From: CAVZLD01 sp964522605
Lineage (GTDB): Bacteria > Planctomycetota > Planctomycetia > Pirellulales > Pirellulaceae
NCBI GenBank assembly: GCA_964522605.1
Contig: CAZFWV010000317.1
Location: 1 to 7,900 of the forward strand
Length of the DNA: 7,900 bases
Direction: 5' to 3'
In this document: positions 1-6,031 of the stretch, piece by piece
Position numbering within the stretch: position 1 is the first letter of the stretch
Layout: each line of letters begins with the position of its first letter
Made by a program: the position numbers and the translations under genes
Notes under the pieces: model-generated
Database searches by the model: none
What the model saw: only the letters and a program-made list of their open reading frames with translations
What the model was told of the DNA's origin: nothing

Positions 1-5
1 CCCGA

Positions 6-27
6 CGCGCGGGGCGATGCCCGCGCG
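6..27 (-). terminator. GC-only hairpin downstream of the GH88-like gene
   Basis: Bases 6-13 pair perfectly with 20-27 (8 G-C pairs, six-base loop 14-19). On the minus strand this hairpin begins 18 bases past the stop of the GH88-like gene, where a transcription terminator or 3'-end-stabilising hairpin would be expected. No T-run follows in the five bases left before the window edge, so a classical intrinsic terminator is not demonstrated. In GC-rich DNA such a stem could also arise by chance. Confidence 0.35.
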
Positions 28-45
28 GTGAAACGAGGAAGTTCC

Positions 46-1431
46 CTAGCAAAGCGCGCCAAAGAACGCGTAATCCGGTTGCGACCGGGCAATTCGCTCG
101 ACGTACAGCGCAGCTTCTAAGAGATGATAGTCGCCCCACATGCAGGATTCACCATGGGGAGCGGTCGCGCCGGGCGGGATGTGGTCCCAACCGCGGGGGC
201 GATGATAGACCGTGTGCAACAGCAGACCTTGGTGATCCGTGCGCCGGCTGAGGTAAGGCTCCTGCAACAGTGTGTGCAGCACGGTCAAGCCCGCCTGCCA
301 GTATTGCTGGCCCGCTTGGGTTTCGCCACGACGCTGCAGGTAACGTCCGAGTCGCAGCAGTCCCTGCGCGGCGATGGCCGCGGCAGAACTGTCGACCGGT
401 TCGTACGCATTCCAGGGATCTGCCGGGCGATCAAATGGATCCTTTAAATGGACCAGTCCCGGTGCGCCCGTGTCCCAATACGGTACTCCGCAGGTCGGTG
501 TCTGCTGCAGATAGAAATCACAGGCCGCTGTGGCGGCGCGAAACAGGATCGCTTCAATCGATTCGCGACCCCCAAGCGGCTGCAATGCCTCGTCCGGCAC
601 CGTCTGCAGAAACTCCAGCTGTTCCGGATAGCCGACCATAATCCACGCCAGTCCCCGCGTCCAGGTACTGAATGGCGAATAACCTTGCTGCGTACTTGGA
701 CAGCGATAGTTTCCGTCGTTCGTGTTGAACAGGCTTTCGTGGGCCACGCGTCCGCGCACGTCGTAAATGTCGCGTCCCTCGCCGTAGTAGACGTTATGTC
801 GGGCCGTCGTCCGCGCGTGCTGAATCAAGCGTTCGAGCAGGCAGATCTGCCGATCATTCTCCGCCCAAAGAACATGGCCAAGCCGCCAGGCCAGAGCGAG
901 GGCACGCAGTGACCGTATCGTGTCACAGAAAAGCGAATGCGGACCATTGAAGGAATAGATGAATCCTTCCCCGTCTGCCGTGGTCGTCCAGCGTGCGGCC
1001 TGGACGGCACCACTGGCCTTCAGGGCCAATTCGTAGAGTTGCTGTTCGTAGGGGCCGGCCGAGATGCGACCTTCCTGGATGAATCGCCAGAGATTGCCGT
1101 AGGTGCTGACCTGGTTGAATCCGTGATCGTGGACGCCCAAGTGCGTGATGTGCGGAGCCATCTTCTGAAGCGTTTGCGTGCGCCCGAGTTCCAGGAAGTT
1201 CTCGTTCCCGGTTGCGTCGTACACCAGGAGAGGGGCGCCGAACTGAAAACCTTGAGTCCACTCGGTCCAGCCCTGTGCGACGTAACGACCGCGCACGGTA
1301 AAGACGGGCGTCCCACCGATCTGTTCGGCGGATGCGTGAATCGAGAGGATCTTTTGCCCGGCCAGATCCCACAGTTCCTCCATTGCGGGCAACAACGATT
1401 CAGCCGTCAGATGCGATTGGATCTGGATCAC
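46..1431 (-). CDS. GH88-like unsaturated glucuronyl hydrolase (461 aa)
   Basis: Probable glycoside hydrolase of the GH88 type, which removes the 4,5-unsaturated uronic acid left on oligosaccharides by polysaccharide lyases. It hydrates the double bond rather than performing ordinary acid-base glycosidic hydrolysis. Visible marks: GVHDHGF at 99-105, with D102 matching the first conserved Asp (HDLGF motif of Bacillus UGL); FCDTIRSL around D170, matching the second, catalytic Asp; aromatic motif TWTRGLAWIMVGY at 256-268; GVPYWDTGAPG at 315-325; DSSAAAIAAQGL at 347-358; WGDYHLLEAAL near the C-terminus. The repeated helical pattern suits an (alpha/alpha)6 barrel. It is longer than the roughly 370-400 residues usual for UGL. 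No signal peptide is seen, so it is probably cytoplasmic and acts on imported oligosaccharides. The start is GTG, preceded by AGGAG six bases upstream, and overlaps the nadE stop by four bases (GTGA). GH105 is the main alternative; substrate is not predictable. Confidence 0.8.
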   Translation of the reverse strand: MIQIQSHLTAESLLPAMEELWDLAGQKILSIHASAEQIGGTPVFTVRGRYVAQGWTEWTQGFQFGAPLLVYDATGNENFLELGRTQTLQKMAPHITHLGVHDHGFNQVSTYGNLWRFIQEGRISAGPYEQQLYELALKASGAVQAARWTTTADGEGFIYSFNGPHSLFCDTIRSLRALALAWRLGHVLWAENDRQICLLERLIQHARTTARHNVYYGEGRDIYDVRGRVAHESLFNTNDGNYRCPSTQQGYSPFSTWTRGLAWIMVGYPEQLEFLQTVPDEALQPLGGRESIEAILFRAATAACDFYLQQTPTCGVPYWDTGAPGLVHLKDPFDRPADPWNAYEPVDSSAAAIAAQGLLRLGRYLQRRGETQAGQQYWQAGLTVLHTLLQEPYLSRRTDHQGLLLHTVYHRPRGWDHIPPGATAPHGESCMWGDYHLLEAALYVERIARSQPDYAFFGALC

Positions 1432-3464
1432 TTTCGACTCCTGCGCGCGGGCTTGTGAGGAACTTGATCGGTGGGGCTCAGTTGCTCGAGGTGGTCGCGT
1501 AGATCCGCAAGCTCCCGCTCATATCCACCCGACAAAATCGGAAATCGACACCAGGTCTTCGGATCCAGGTTTTCGTCGTCGACATGGAAAGACGGCGCGT
1601 ACCGCTCCCGCTTCCATTGGTTTCGACACCAAAGTTGAAAGAAGCGTTCGATCCACTGACCCAGTTGCTCGACCGGGTGATGCGGAAACAAGGTGCGCAG
1701 ATGCTGCAGGGCCTCCCGCGGTGCTTGTTTGTCACGAATCGCCAATCGCTCGATAGCATCAAGAACATCGTAGGGCATCAGGTCGGCTTCGTCCGTTTGG
1801 CCTTTTTCCTGAGGGCGCAGTTCGGCTGTTGGCGCCTGCTGATTGACGTAGCTCAGAGCCGGCAGAGGCCGCCATCCATTTGGGCCTGTGGTCTCCATCC
1901 AGCGCAACCATTGGCGAAGGAACGCCTTGTCGATGCCAGCAATCGGTGACAACCCACCGCAGGTGTCTCCATCCATCGTGGCATAGCCCACGGCCGCTTC
2001 GGAGCGATTGCTGGTGGCGAGCAGCAGGGCGCCGCGCAGGTTCGCCAGCATCCAGACGCTGGGACCGCGCGCTCGCGCCTGAATGTTCTGCAGCGTCAGG
2101 TCATCCTGTTGCCAGGATAGCGGCCGCCCGATCGCACTGGAGATCAGTCCGATGTAATCTTGCACGAGGGAGTCGACGTCCAGCTCGTAAAAGGTCGCTC
2201 CCAACGCTCCGGCCACTTCCGAGGCCGCCTGACGCGTGGTCTCGGAACTGTTTCGCGTGGATTGGTAGGCACAGGTCAGCAGGCGACGGACGAGCGATGG
2301 TTCAGAAACGTCGGTCAGTTCATCCCCGAGATAGGCCAGTTTCTGCCGCACGCCTTCGGGGCCCAATTGGTGGAGAGCGAGATGGAGTGAGAACGCACAC
2401 AGCGTCGCGACGGCCGAAGAGTCGGCGCCACCACTGAGCGACACGACGAAGCCGCGGGAACGACTCTTGCGCAGATAGTCGAACAGGCCCAGTCCGATCG
2501 CTCGGGCAAACTCCTCTTCTTTCAGCGCCGGCGACGATTCCCAGGGTTCGGCTTGGATGACCGCGGATTCGGGGGGAACAGGCGGAAACTCAAAATCAAC
2601 CTGAACCAGCTGTCGAGGATCGCCCGCCTGGGGCTGATAACTGCCCGATCGGGCGCGGTGGACGCGCACGGAGTCGATATCCACGACGGCCGACGTGACG
2701 TGAAAGTCGCGGAACGAGAATCGCGGACCACTGGCGAGCAACTGCCCGCCGCTGGCGATCATCGCATCCCCGTCATAGATCGCGCGGCCGGCTTCATTGC
2801 CCAACAGATTGGCATAGATGTAGACGACGTGAAACGCACGGGATCCGTCGAGCACGAATCGGCGTCGCACTTGATGCTTCTGGAACGCGAAGTGACTGGC
2901 GCTCGGATTCAGTAACAGATCGACCGCCTGTCCGGCCAACTGTCCCCCCGGCCGATTCGCGACCCAGGCATCCTCGCAGATTTCGAAACCGAGTCGCACA
3001 TCGCCGCAGTCAAACACGAGGTCTCCCAGAGGGTACGACTGCCCGTCGATCTGTGTCTCGACTGCGACATTGTCGGGCCAGGGGCGAAACCATCGCGGTT
3101 CGTAATGCAGCCCCTCGCGCGCCAGATTCTGCTTGCCGACGAACCCGAGAATCTGTCCGTTCGCCAGCAGGCATGCCGTATTGAACAAGCCGCCCCGATG
3201 AAACAGCGGCAACCCCAAGGAGACAATCAGGTCCTTCGTCTCGGGGACAATCTCACGCAAAACCTGCAGGGACATCTGCTGCACACCGGGTGAATAGAAC
3301 GCATCCTCGCACCCATAGCCCGAGATACTCAGCTCGGGCAAACAGAGCACGCTGAGCTGCTGACGCTGCGCTTCTCGGATGGCGCCCAAGATCCGATCTC
3401 GGTTGCCATTCCAGTCCAGCGGCGTCTGGTTCAAGACGGCCGCACCTACTTTGATCAGTTTCAC
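1428..3464 (-). CDS. nadE: Glutamine-dependent NAD+ synthetase (678 aa)
   Basis: Catalyses the last step of NAD+ synthesis: nicotinic acid adenine dinucleotide is adenylated with ATP and amidated with ammonia released from glutamine, in the cytoplasm. Residues 5 to about 290 form a nitrilase-fold glutaminase with the expected Glu-Lys-Cys triad: E44 (LCLPELSISGYG), K111 (VGKQNLAREGLHYEPRWF) and C163 (FEICEDAW). The C-terminal synthetase domain starts near 318 and carries the ATP-pyrophosphatase loop SGGADSS at 344-350, then the family motifs TSNRSEAAVGYATMDGD and QAPTAELRPQEKGQTDEADLMPYDVLD. The length of 678 matches the long two-domain NadE class (679 in Mycobacterium tuberculosis). I chose GTG at 3464-3462 because homology begins there (IKVGAAVLNQTP) and GGAG lies six bases upstream. 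The frame stays open to 3743, but that extension runs through a heptamer repeat and resembles no protein. The stop overlaps the next gene by four bases. Confidence 0.96.
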   Translation of the reverse strand: MKLIKVGAAVLNQTPLDWNGNRDRILGAIREAQRQQLSVLCLPELSISGYGCEDAFYSPGVQQMSLQVLREIVPETKDLIVSLGLPLFHRGGLFNTACLLANGQILGFVGKQNLAREGLHYEPRWFRPWPDNVAVETQIDGQSYPLGDLVFDCGDVRLGFEICEDAWVANRPGGQLAGQAVDLLLNPSASHFAFQKHQVRRRFVLDGSRAFHVVYIYANLLGNEAGRAIYDGDAMIASGGQLLASGPRFSFRDFHVTSAVVDIDSVRVHRARSGSYQPQAGDPRQLVQVDFEFPPVPPESAVIQAEPWESSPALKEEEFARAIGLGLFDYLRKSRSRGFVVSLSGGADSSAVATLCAFSLHLALHQLGPEGVRQKLAYLGDELTDVSEPSLVRRLLTCAYQSTRNSSETTRQAASEVAGALGATFYELDVDSLVQDYIGLISSAIGRPLSWQQDDLTLQNIQARARGPSVWMLANLRGALLLATSNRSEAAVGYATMDGDTCGGLSPIAGIDKAFLRQWLRWMETTGPNGWRPLPALSYVNQQAPTAELRPQEKGQTDEADLMPYDVLDAIERLAIRDKQAPREALQHLRTLFPHHPVEQLGQWIERFFQLWCRNQWKRERYAPSFHVDDENLDPKTWCRFPILSGGYERELADLRDHLEQLSPTDQVPHKPARRSRK
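1438..1442 (-). promoter_or_regulatory. Ribosome binding site of the GH88-like gene, inside nadE
   Basis: Minus-strand AGGAG ends six bases before the GTG at 1431-1429. It lies within the last codons of nadE. A good Shine-Dalgarno plus the GTGA stop/start overlap supports this GTG as the real start and suggests termination-reinitiation coupling to nadE. Confidence 0.7.
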
Positions 3465-3470
3465 GTCCTG

Positions 3471-3474
3471 CTCC
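3471..3474 (-). promoter_or_regulatory. Ribosome binding site fixing the nadE start
   Basis: Minus-strand GGAG lies six bases before the GTG at 3464-3462. It supports a 678-aa protein over a 771-aa reading that would begin at 3743. Confidence 0.6.
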
Positions 3475-3544
3475 AGGAAAGTTCGATCGCGAATATGGCT
3501 CGGCCCTGCAGTCGCGCTTACGGCGCTGCTAACGGTGAAACGGC

Positions 3545-3614
3545 AGGCTGGAGGCTGCAGGCTGGAGACTGCAGGCAACACACTACAGACTACAGCCTCG
3601 AGCCTACAGCCTAC
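3545..3614. repeat. Degenerate 7-bp repeat array with an orientation switch (imperfect hairpin)
   Basis: Ten consecutive heptamers in strict register: AGGCTGG, AGGCTGC, AGGCTGG, AGACTGC, AGGCAAC, ACACTAC, AGACTAC, AGCCTCG, AGCCTAC, AGCCTAC. The left units are AGGCTG-like and the right units AGCCTA-like. Because AGCCT is the reverse complement of AGGCT, the two halves form an inverted repeat centred near 3578-3579. Arms 3545-3575 and 3582-3612 pair with mismatches falling mostly at unit boundaries, giving about 30 positions of interrupted stem. The array occupies the 238-bp spacer between the GGQ-protein gene and nadE, about 80 bp upstream of the nadE start, so it may lie in the nadE leader. 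The same AGGCTGG unit forms the perfect array after thiG, so this is a dispersed family. Confidence 0.85.
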
Positions 3615-3664
3615 GACACTACGACAGATTGCCGCCCTGCCGCACTGGATTGTTCTTGAGTCGG

Positions 3665-3670
3665 AGTATA
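3665..3670 (-). promoter_or_regulatory. Possible weak -10 element for nadE
   Basis: The minus strand reads TATACT here, one mismatch from the sigma70 -10 consensus, 32 bases past the stop of the upstream gene and about 200 bases before the nadE GTG. No good -35 is present (best is TTCCGC at an 18-base spacing). The repeat hairpin would lie inside the leader of a transcript starting here. nadE could equally be read through from the upstream gene. Confidence 0.25.
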
Positions 3671-3702
3671 CCGTCATGATCCCAGGCCGCGGAAGCTCGC
3701 AC

Positions 3703-4206
3703 CTAGCGGAGCGTCCGCCCACCTCGCTGTCGTCGTTGATCATTCAGTTCTTTCAGGGCACGAGGCTCGTCGCGTAGCAGCCCGAGCAGTTGCGATGCGG
3801 TGCAGTCGAGTCGTTGGGCGGCTTCCGGTAGACTCCAATCCAGCTCCGCCAGCGCGTCCAACGCCTCGGCGAGCATCGGCGCGAAGTCCGCGTGGCGAGG
3901 ATTGATCCGCAGACGCTGGTTTTGGCATCGGGCCCGCCACCGCGGGCTCGGCTCGCTCCAATCGGCCCGCACCTGCACAGCCAGGCTGATGCGCAATCGA
4001 TCCAGCGCTGCGGCCCGATTCGCGGCTTGGCTCCGTCGCTCACTGGCGCCAGCGCGGATTCCCGACGGACGATGTGTCACGTAGACCGCAGTTTCCACTT
4101 TGTTGCGGTGTTGGCCGCCCGGACCCGTGCGGCGCTGAAATCGGATTTCGCAGTCGGCCTGCAGCTGTTCGTCGGATAACTCAGCGGGGTGTCGAGCATC
4201 GTTCAT
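3703..4206 (-). CDS. RF-1-domain (ArfB-like) GGQ protein (167 aa)
   Basis: A protein of the class I release-factor/ArfB superfamily. The GGQ loop (RRTGPGGQHRNKVETAV, GGQ at 30-32) is the element that triggers peptidyl-tRNA hydrolysis in the ribosomal peptidyl-transferase centre. The stop-codon-recognition domain with its PxT/SPF-type motifs is absent, so it is unlikely to be RF1 or RF2. A role in rescue of stalled ribosomes, as for ArfB/YaeJ, is inferred. After the RF-1 domain (about 8-75) comes a C-terminal region unlike ArfB's short tail: an acidic helical stretch, a segment with helix-turn-helix character (LPEAAQRLDCTASQLLGLL, about 120-140) and a basic end (DQRRQRGGRTLR). I prefer ATG at 4206-4204. 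An in-frame TTG at 4224 would add six residues; neither has a Shine-Dalgarno. It reads away from the assembly gap and 238 bp ahead of nadE. Confidence 0.82.
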   Translation of the reverse strand: MNDARHPAELSDEQLQADCEIRFQRRTGPGGQHRNKVETAVYVTHRPSGIRAGASERRSQAANRAAALDRLRISLAVQVRADWSEPSPRWRARCQNQRLRINPRHADFAPMLAEALDALAELDWSLPEAAQRLDCTASQLLGLLRDEPRALKELNDQRRQRGGRTLR

Positions 4207-4250
4207 GGCGGAGGAAGAATCCAATCCACTAATTGGAGGGGGTGTTCATT

Positions 4251-4256
4251 ATTCTA
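4251..4256 (-). promoter_or_regulatory. Possible -10 element of the GGQ-protein gene
   Basis: The minus strand reads GGTTAGAATAAT with TAGAAT as the -10-like core, 45 bases before the preferred ATG. No recognisable -35 lies 16-18 bases upstream. The block resembles GGCTAGGATGAAT at 5755-5767 on the plus strand (shared pattern GGYTAGRATRA), which mildly raises confidence in both. Confidence 0.35.
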
Positions 4257-4311
4257 ACCGATTCCGTGCGTTTTCTGCTGGTTTAGGTTATCCTGCGGAT
4301 CGGACCGTGGG

Positions 4312-4411
4312 NNNNNNNNNNNNNNNNNNNNNNNNNNNNNNNNNNNNNNNNNNNNNNNNNNNNNNNNNNNNNNNNNNNNNNNNNNNNNNNNNNNNNNNNN
4401 NNNNNNNNNNN
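4312..4411. other. Assembly gap (100 Ns)
   Basis: Exactly 100 Ns, the conventional placeholder for a scaffold gap of unknown size. It lies between two divergent genes, so the promoter of the PEP-CTERM gene, any small gene, or a repeat that broke the assembly may be missing. No coding sequence is cut on the right side: a TGA at 4418-4420 is in frame just upstream of the next gene's start. Confidence 0.97.
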
Positions 4412-4429
4412 ACGGGGTGAGAGGCATTG

Positions 4430-5743
4430 ATGTACGGCAATCCGGGATGTAGATGGGTTCTGGCGATTGGTGTGATCTGGGTGTCCGGAGCGATATCGGC
4501 TTTTGGCCAATATGAGCCCCCGACCTACATCGCCCGTTATGTGAATCTGCCGCCGGTGATTGACGGCGAGCTGACGTCGCCGACGGAATGGTCGATGGCC
4601 AGCGCGGCAGCCACCGAATGGACACTGTGGGGATCCGGCGTCAATTACGCGAATGATGCTCCGGACACGACCGGAAATCGATTTGTCGCGCTGTGGGACG
4701 ACCGAGGTTTGTACTTGCAGCACCAAGTGGACTACGACGGTTGGGATCAGCTCGGTTTCGGAGCACTCGATTCGCGCTACGAGATGTTGAGTCTGTACTT
4801 TGACCCGAATAAGGACGGGGAGACCAATGATCAATCGGGTTCCCTGGACACCGGGATCGACGGATATCAACTCAGTTTCAACCAACCCTTGGGACGATCG
4901 GAGTTGCTGGAGGTCGGAACCTTCGCGGAGGCTCATGTGAACCGGTTGTCCGGCGACCAGGACGAACCGTGGTCGCACTTCAACGATGCGCTGATGGTCC
5001 AGAACACGAGCTCGAGTCCCGGTTACGGTTACACGGAGCTGTTTATTCCGTGGAGTGATTTCGATGCCTCCAATCCCGATATCTTCACCGCGGAAACGGA
5101 TGATGTCGGACTCTACCATCCCGACGCGCCTTTGGATGGCGAAGAGTGGTTCTTCAACATTGCCCGCGTCGAGACGTTCCGTTTTGGAACAATGCGCACG
5201 GTACCCGCCTGGGCTTTGGCGCCGGGAACACGCAGTTTGCCCCAACGTCCGCACGGAATTCTGCAGTTCAGCAAGACATCGGCCGTGCTCGGCGATTTCA
5301 ACGGAGACGGCCTGCTCACGGCGATCGACATCAACATGTTGTCGGCCGAGGTGCGTGACGATACGCACGATCCCGCGTTTGACTTGAATCAGGATACCTT
5401 TGTCACGTCAGCCGATCGCGCAATTTGGGTGGAGCAGTTGCAGCATACCTATTTCGGGGACGGGAACCTGGACGGAGAATTCAACACGGGGGATCTCGTC
5501 GATGTGTTGATGGCCGGGCAATACGAGGATGGCATCGCCGGCAATTCCCTGTGGGAGACGGGAGATTGGAACGGGAACGGAGACTTTGACACCGCCGATT
5601 TTGTGCTGGTCCTGACGTCGGGAGGTTTTGAGATGGGGCCGAAACGGTTTGCCCAAGCCGTGCCCGAACCGAGCGGTCTTTACCTCTTGCTGCTGGCGCT
5701 TCTGGGCCTTGAGTTGCGTCGTCGACGACCTGGCTGGTCCTGA
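4430..5743 (+). CDS. Secreted PEP-CTERM protein with CBM9-like domain and four EF-hand/dockerin-like loops (437 aa)
   Basis: Probable cell-surface or extracellular protein of unknown function. A signal peptide covers about 1-26 (hydrophobic VLAIGVIWVSGAISAFG, cleavage likely before Q27). Residues about 36-250 resemble a CBM9-type/DOMON-like sugar-binding beta sandwich: VIDGELTSPTEW at 43-54, DDRGLYLQ at 90-97 and a calcium-loop-like DPNKDGETND from D125. Four dockerin-type loops follow, at D289 (DFNGDGLLTAIDINML), D318 (DLNQDTFVTSADRAIW), D344 (DGNLDGEFNTGDLVDVL) and D379 (DWNGNGDFDTADFVLVL), arranged as two pairs. The C-terminus is a textbook PEP-CTERM sorting signal: VPEP at 411-414, a leucine-rich membrane segment and RRRR at 432-435, normally recognised and cleaved by an exosortase. 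The start is ATG at 4430 with GAGAGG five bases upstream; a TTG just before it is less likely. Sugar binding is inferred; no catalytic domain is seen. Confidence 0.85.
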   Translation: MYGNPGCRWVLAIGVIWVSGAISAFGQYEPPTYIARYVNLPPVIDGELTSPTEWSMASAAATEWTLWGSGVNYANDAPDTTGNRFVALWDDRGLYLQHQVDYDGWDQLGFGALDSRYEMLSLYFDPNKDGETNDQSGSLDTGIDGYQLSFNQPLGRSELLEVGTFAEAHVNRLSGDQDEPWSHFNDALMVQNTSSSPGYGYTELFIPWSDFDASNPDIFTAETDDVGLYHPDAPLDGEEWFFNIARVETFRFGTMRTVPAWALAPGTRSLPQRPHGILQFSKTSAVLGDFNGDGLLTAIDINMLSAEVRDDTHDPAFDLNQDTFVTSADRAIWVEQLQHTYFGDGNLDGEFNTGDLVDVLMAGQYEDGIAGNSLWETGDWNGNGDFDTADFVLVLTSGGFEMGPKRFAQAVPEPSGLYLLLLALLGLELRRRRPGWS

Positions 5744-5757
5744 GATCGCGAAACGGC

Positions 5758-5763
5758 TAGGAT
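5758..5763 (+). promoter_or_regulatory. Possible -10 element ahead of the structured leader
   Basis: TAGGAT within GGCTAGGATGAAT, 14 bases past the PEP-CTERM stop. Transcription would begin near 5770, right at the base of the hairpins at 5773-5811. The -35 position has only TGGTCC (three of six consensus bases). Similarity to the minus-strand block at 4248-4259 is the main support. Confidence 0.35.
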
Positions 5764-5772
5764 GAATCACAG

Positions 5773-5811
5773 TGCGGCAGGGCCGCAACCCAACGGGGTG
5801 CTACCGCACCC
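5773..5811 (+). other. Two adjacent perfect hairpins with competing pairings (structured leader or terminator)
   Basis: Hairpin A is TGCGGC-AGG-GCCGCA (5773-5787, six pairs). Hairpin B is GGGTGC-TACC-GCACCC (5796-5811, six pairs). Competing pairings exist: GTGCGG at 5772-5777 can pair with CCGCAC at 5804-5809, ACCC at 5788-5791 with GGGT at 5796-5799, and ACCC at 5808-5811 with GGGT at 5812-5815. Such exclusive pairings occur in riboswitch or attenuator leaders, but GC-rich DNA gives them by chance too. A pyrimidine tract (5842-5855) follows 30 bases later, too far for an ordinary intrinsic terminator. The element lies between the PEP-CTERM gene and the small anchored protein, in an intergenic stretch of 288 bases with no convincing gene. 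It may be the 3' end of the former or the 5' leader of the latter. Confidence 0.45.
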
Positions 5812-6017
5812 GGGTAAGGGTCGCTTCCGATGGTCGCTCTGTTTCTTTTTCTTTTCGAGAGAACAACATTTTCACCGTTCGCGGTGCTGAGGGCCGGGGT
5901 GGTTCATCACGAAGGCGTTATTGAGCCGAGGTGCGTCGGCATCCGTGCGCGGTTTTCCCTCCGTATCCCAACCGGAACCGCTTCAGCGACTGGCGGCCAG
6001 TGCGACGGTTCATCATC

Positions 6018-6023
6018 GAGGAG
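6018..6023 (+). promoter_or_regulatory. Ribosome binding site deciding the start of the anchored protein
   Basis: GAGGAG ends eight bases before GTG at 6032. It is the best Shine-Dalgarno on the plus strand of this window and argues for this GTG over an in-frame ATG at 5921 that has none and would add 37 low-complexity residues. Confidence 0.65.
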
Positions 6024-6031
6024 ACTCGAAC

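Noticed and set aside
937..1458. Long plus-strand frames opposite the GH88-like and nadE genes
   Set aside because: They are antisense shadows in GC-rich coding DNA; the minus-strand products have clear family motifs and these have none.
3500..3535. Short GCGC-based hairpin in the nadE upstream spacer
   Set aside because: Only about four pairs, expected by chance at this base composition.
3636..3649. 14-base identity (CAGTGCGGCAGGGC on the minus strand) with 5770-5783 on the plus strand
   Set aside because: A chance match of this length is roughly as likely as not in a window this size when both strands are compared, and the flanks do not extend the similarity or its hairpin.
4283..5368. 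361-codon minus-strand frame opposite the PEP-CTERM gene
   Set aside because: It runs through the N gap and is rich in low-complexity Arg/Val/Gln. The plus strand encodes a signal peptide, calcium loops and a PEP-CTERM tail in the same DNA.
5772..5830. Cyclic di-GMP (GEMM) riboswitch, suggested by CAGGGC and TTCCGATGG
   Set aside because: The GNRA-capped P2 hairpin and the GGGACGCAAAG core are absent; only isolated short similarities remain.
5788..5835. TPP riboswitch ahead of thiS-thiG (a GGGGTGC stretch and a GGGTAA stretch are present)
   Set aside because: The conserved CTGAGA and ACCTGAT elements are missing and the spacing is wrong. The short matches are not sufficient, and the hairpins fold differently. 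The 52 bases just before thiS also lack a THI box.
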